Positions 60,917 to 64,000 of a stretch of DNA of 64,000 bases are shown one piece after another. The notes below the pieces were generated by a model. The model was not told the origin of the DNA, ran no database searches, and saw only the letters and a program-made list of their open reading frames with translations. The position numbers were made by a program, and so were the translations under genes. Position 1 is the stretch's first letter. The number at the start of each line of letters is the position of its first letter. The DNA is from Phycisphaerales bacterium (GTDB lineage: Bacteria > Planctomycetota > Phycisphaerae > Phycisphaerales > UBA1924), in the NCBI GenBank assembly GCA_029260345.1, contig JAJDDK010000005.1:682001-746000 (forward strand), read 5' to 3'.

Positions 60917-63900
60917 TCACACGTCAGACTTTGCGGTGGTTCTCGGCGCCTTGATGAAGAGGACGCCGACCACCGGAAGGACCAAGAGTGTCAGCAATGT
61001 CGAGGTGATGATGCCTCCGATGACCACGGTGGCGAGCGGCCGCTGGATCTCGCTCCCAACGCCAGTCGAGATTGCCATTGGTACGAAACCAGCGGCATCG
61101 GTGATCGCCGTGGCCAACACCGGTCGTAGCCGCGTCTTCGCGGCCTGGACGATGGCCTCGCGCTTTGGTAGGCCCGATCGGAGCGTATCACGAATGGCCA
61201 CAATCAGAATCTGACCGTTGAGCACCGCGATGCCTGACAGCGCGATGAATCCCACGGCCGCACTGACGCTGAACGGGATGCCGCGCCACCACAACGCGAA
61301 GATCGCACCGACCGCCGCAAACGGGATACAGGTGTAGATGATCAGGACGTCACGGAGACTCTTCAGACTGAAGTACAGCAGGAAGAAGACCAGAAGCAGC
61401 ACTGCCGGCACGACGATCGACAACCGCACCCGTGCCCGTTCCAGATTCTCGAACTGTCCGCCCCAGTCGAGGACGTAGCCTTCGGGTAGCGAAATGCGAC
61501 TATTGATGGCATCGCGCGCCTGTTCGACGAACGAAGCCGGATCACGGCCGACAACATTGCACTGGACACGGATCAGTCGACGGCTCCACTCACGGTTGAT
61601 CGTTGCCGATCCTTCGGATTGGTCCACGGAGGCCATCGCAGAGAGCGGCACCGCGACGCCGCCTTCCGTCGGCACTCGCACCGACGCCACGACCGACACA
61701 TCTTCGCGGAACGGCTGCGGGAGCCGGACAACGAGGGGAAACACACGCTGCCCTTCAAAGACTTCTCCAACCCGAATGCCACCGATCGCTTCGACGAAAT
61801 CCAGCACCTCGCGTGCTGCCACGCCGTAGCGAGCCACGCGCGCCTGATCGACCCGAACCGCGAGTTCCGGCTGGCCGGTGATCTGGTCGACGGAAATGTC
61901 CGAGACGCCGGGTATCTCCAGGAGAACGCGCTGCACGTCGTCCGCCAGGCGGAGCAGCTCATCGAAGTCGTCTCCGAAGATCTTGATGCCTATGTCGGAG
62001 CGGATGCCCGAGACCATCTCGTTCATCCGCATCTCGATCGGTTGCGTAAAGATCATGTTCACGCCAGGGAACTGCGAGACAATCGTCTCCATCTCAACGA
62101 CCAACCCGGCCTGTGTGTCGGCGCGCGTCCACTCCGAGCGCGGTGTGAGGCTGATGAAGATGTCGGTCAGTTCGATCCCCATCGGGTCGGTGGCGACCTC
62201 CGCCGTACCGATCCGACTCCAGATGTGATCGATTTCGTCCGGGAACTCCGCCTGAAGCTCCTCTTCGATTCGCGTGTTGTAGCGGACGGATTCGTCGATC
62301 GACACGCCCGCGAGCCGGATCGTGTTGATGACCATGGACCCCTCGCCGAGACGGGGGATGAACTCGCCACCCATCTGACTGCCGCGATAGCCCGCCACGC
62401 CGAGCATCGCGAGCGCAACGAGAATGACCAGCCAGCGTGCTCGGATCGCAACGCCAACCAGCCATCCGTACGAGCCCGTCATCGCTCGGCTGATGAGCCC
62501 CTCCTTGGGCTTCGTACGCCGCGGCAGGAAATAGTACGACAGGACCGGCGAGAGGAAGACCGCCACGAGCAACGCGCCGATGAGCGCGAAGATGAAGGTC
62601 CATGCCATTGGGCGAAACATCTTGCCCTCGATGCCCTCCAGGGTCAGCACGGGCGCGAACACGAGCGTGATGATGCCCATCCCGAACACGATGGGTCGCA
62701 CGACACGCGCACTGGATTCAGCGATCGACTCCAGCCGTTCAGTCGAGGTCAGTTTCCGCCCCAGCTCGCGCTGCCGCTCTTTGAGCGATCGCAGGTTGGC
62801 CTCGGTCATCACCACCGAACCGTCAACGAGAATGCCGAAGTCGATGGCGCCAAGGCTCAGCAAGCTCGCGGCGATCGCAAACTCGTACATCCCCTGGACG
62901 GCGAAGAGCATCGATATCGGGATCGCGACGGCGACAAGCAACCCCGCGCGGATGTTGCCGAGCAGCAGAAGCAAGACGACGATGACAAGCGCGGCGCCGA
63001 TCACGAGGTTGTGCTTGACCGTCTCGATGACCTTCTCAACGAGGAGCGTTCGGTCATAGACAACGTCAACAACGACGTCGGGTGGCAACGAAGGGGCTAG
63101 TGACTCAAGGCGCTCTCGTAACTGCTCCGTGACAACGCGGCTGTTCTCGCCCATCAGCATGAACGCGAGGCCGAGCACCGCCTCGCCCTTCCCCGAGGCA
63201 GACACGGCGCCGCGACGTATCTCGCTCCCGATCTCCACGTCCGCGATGTCGCGTATGAGCACCGGAGTGCCGTCGCTGGATGCGACCACGATCTTCTCGA
63301 TCTCCTCGATCGTTGAGACTCGCGCCAGCCCTCTCACCACGCGTGCCTCACCCGACGTCACGAGCTGGCCGCCTCCGACATTGGCGTTGTTTCGCCGCAG
63401 CGCTTCGAGGACGTCATCCAGCGTGAAGCCGAACTTGATGAGCGCTTCGGGATCCACAACGACGTGGTACTGCCGCTCGAACCCGCCCCAGGAGTTGACC
63501 TCCGCCACGCCGGGGACCTTGCGGAGTTCGGGCTTGATCACCCAGTCGTGGATCGTGCGGAGTTCCTCGGTCGAGCGATCGGGGTCATCTGATCGCACGA
63601 TGTAGTGGAAGATTTCTCCGAGCCCGGTGGCAATCGGTCCAAGTTCAGGCCGCCCGACTCCCTCGGGCAGTTCGACCGTCGAGAGGCGTTCGGTCACATA
63701 CTGTCGTGCATCGATGATCCGGATCTCGTCGCTGAAAGTGGCGACGACCTGGGAGAAGCCGAACTTCGATACGGAACGGACATTCTGAAGACCGGGAAGC
63801 CCCCCGATAGAGAGTTCGACTGGCAGCGTGATCTGCTGCTCAATCTCTTCGGGGCTCAGCGCGGGCGCCACGGTGTTGATCTGCACCTGTATGGGCGTTG

Positions 63901-64000
63901 TGTCGGGGAACGCGTCGATCGGGAGTTGCGTGAGGCGATAAACGCCCACCGCGGAGGCCAACGCGAACAGCAGGATGACCAGCATCCGGTTCTTCAGAGA
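60917..64000 (-). CDS. CusA/CzcA heavy-metal RND efflux pump, N-terminus beyond window
   Basis: 1022+ residues visible; the frame is open to the window end (SLKNR precedes MLVILLFALASAVGV), so the true start lies past 64000. HME-RND landmarks: PIDAFPDTTPIQVQINT, ALSPEEIEQQITLPVE, the periplasmic porter domains, AIDFGILVDGSVVMTEAN (charged helix 4), the second half GYVLDWGGQFENLERAR and AVGFIALSGIAVLNGQI, and GVGSEIQRPLATVVIGG near the end. It drives metal efflux across both membranes using protons, together with a periplasmic adaptor and outer-membrane channel that must lie beyond this window. It is 13-36 bases from the CDF gene, same strand. Confidence 0.96.
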   Translation of the reverse strand, partial: SLKNRMLVILLFALASAVGVYRLTQLPIDAFPDTTPIQVQINTVAPALSPEEIEQQITLPVELSIGGLPGLQNVRSVSKFGFSQVVATFSDEIRIIDARQYVTERLSTVELPEGVGRPELGPIATGLGEIFHYIVRSDDPDRSTEELRTIHDWVIKPELRKVPGVAEVNSWGGFERQYHVVVDPEALIKFGFTLDDVLEALRRNNANVGGGQLVTSGEARVVRGLARVSTIEEIEKIVVASSDGTPVLIRDIADVEIGSEIRRGAVSASGKGEAVLGLAFMLMGENSRVVTEQLRERLESLAPSLPPDVVVDVVYDRTLLVEKVIETVKHNLVIGAALVIVVLLLLLGNIRAGLLVAVAIPISMLFAVQGMYEFAIAASLLSLGAIDFGILVDGSVVMTEANLRSLKERQRELGRKLTSTERLESIAESSARVVRPIVFGMGIITLVFAPVLTLEGIEGKMFRPMAWTFIFALIGALLVAVFLSPVLSYYFLPRRTKPKEGLISRAMTGSYGWLVGVAIRARWLVILVALAMLGVAGYRGSQMGGEFIPRLGEGSMVINTIRLAGVSIDESVRYNTRIEEELQAEFPDEIDHIWSRIGTAEVATDPMGIELTDIFISLTPRSEWTRADTQAGLVVEMETIVSQFPGVNMIFTQPIEMRMNEMVSGIRSDIGIKIFGDDFDELLRLADDVQRVLLEIPGVSDISVDQITGQPELAVRVDQARVARYGVAAREVLDFVEAIGGIRVGEVFEGQRVFPLVVRLPQPFREDVSVVASVRVPTEGGVAVPLSAMASVDQSEGSATINREWSRRLIRVQCNVVGRDPASFVEQARDAINSRISLPEGYVLDWGGQFENLERARVRLSIVVPAVLLLVFFLLYFSLKSLRDVLIIYTCIPFAAVGAIFALWWRGIPFSVSAAVGFIALSGIAVLNGQILIVAIRDTLRSGLPKREAIVQAAKTRLRPVLATAITDAAGFVPMAISTGVGSEIQRPLATVVIGGIITSTLLTLLVLPVVGVLFIKAPRTTAKSDV

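Noticed and set aside
61619-63100. 493-residue open frame antisense to the RND pump gene
   Set aside because: Shadow ORF; the pump frame carries all conserved motifs.

Overview
The window looks like a chromosomal segment of a GC-rich Gram-negative planctomycete, most likely of the Phycisphaerae type. This is an inference from gene content: a secreted protein with a dockerin tail, two PEP-CTERM surface proteins, a BatA/von Willebrand/DUF4159 cluster, an RND efflux pump and OprB porin (two membranes), and many short palindromic intergenic repeats. No rRNA and no complete tRNA was seen.

Layout. 1-4440: F1 ATP synthase delta (atpH, 5' end cut) and alpha (atpA) genes, separated by a terminator, a dockerin protein and a REP-associated transposase (RAYT) between inverted REP copies. 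4500-5513: NDP-sugar epimerase. 5558-13474: five co-directional genes, four of them overlapping (BatA-like, second vWA protein, large membrane protein, DUF4159 protein), then a polytopic membrane protein. 13629-18628: divergent ftsK (with a very long acidic C-terminal tail) and a CapD/EpsC-type nucleotide-sugar enzyme. 18757-25478: dut, DUF971, class V aminotransferase, pyrF, glycerate kinase, nuoI, an AT-richer orphan and a VOC protein. 26203-37545: housekeeping genes (hydrolase, ferritin-like, SDR, pyruvate kinase, CinA, UDP-sugar pyrophosphorylase, phoU, enolase, LuxR regulator, amidase), broken up by arrays of paired palindromes.

37546-38600 has no credible ORF but holds two promoter-like starts, dense hairpins and one clear intrinsic terminator: probably one or two noncoding RNAs, followed by cardiolipin synthase. 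40318-45689 is accessory: two PEP-CTERM proteins, a small disordered protein, a RepA-like ATPase module between two copies of one hairpin, and an HNH nuclease. 45729-50217: a GspE/PilB ATPase fused to an FHA domain, and a secreted protease with four D-T/S-G motifs plus PDZ, divergent from a PadR regulator with a perfect 19-nt palindrome between them. 50340-56693: OprB porin, glutamate decarboxylase, aspartate:alanine antiporter and aspartate 4-decarboxylase, which together look like an acid-resistance or proton-motive decarboxylation module. 56878-59772: DUF2200, and AraC divergent from an NTF2/SDR pair. 59805-60083: a tRNA-Gly 3' fragment inside what looks like the tail of an integrase gene. 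60248-64000: CDF transporter and CusA/CzcA pump (N-terminus beyond the window).

The strongest themes are (i) several families of palindromic repeats that shape gene ends and starts, including one that may have replaced a gene's start and one that encodes a gene's stop, (ii) domain architectures that depart from their families (FtsK acidic tail, FHA-GspE, doubled aspartic protease), and (iii) the unassigned RNA locus at 37.6-38.4 kb.
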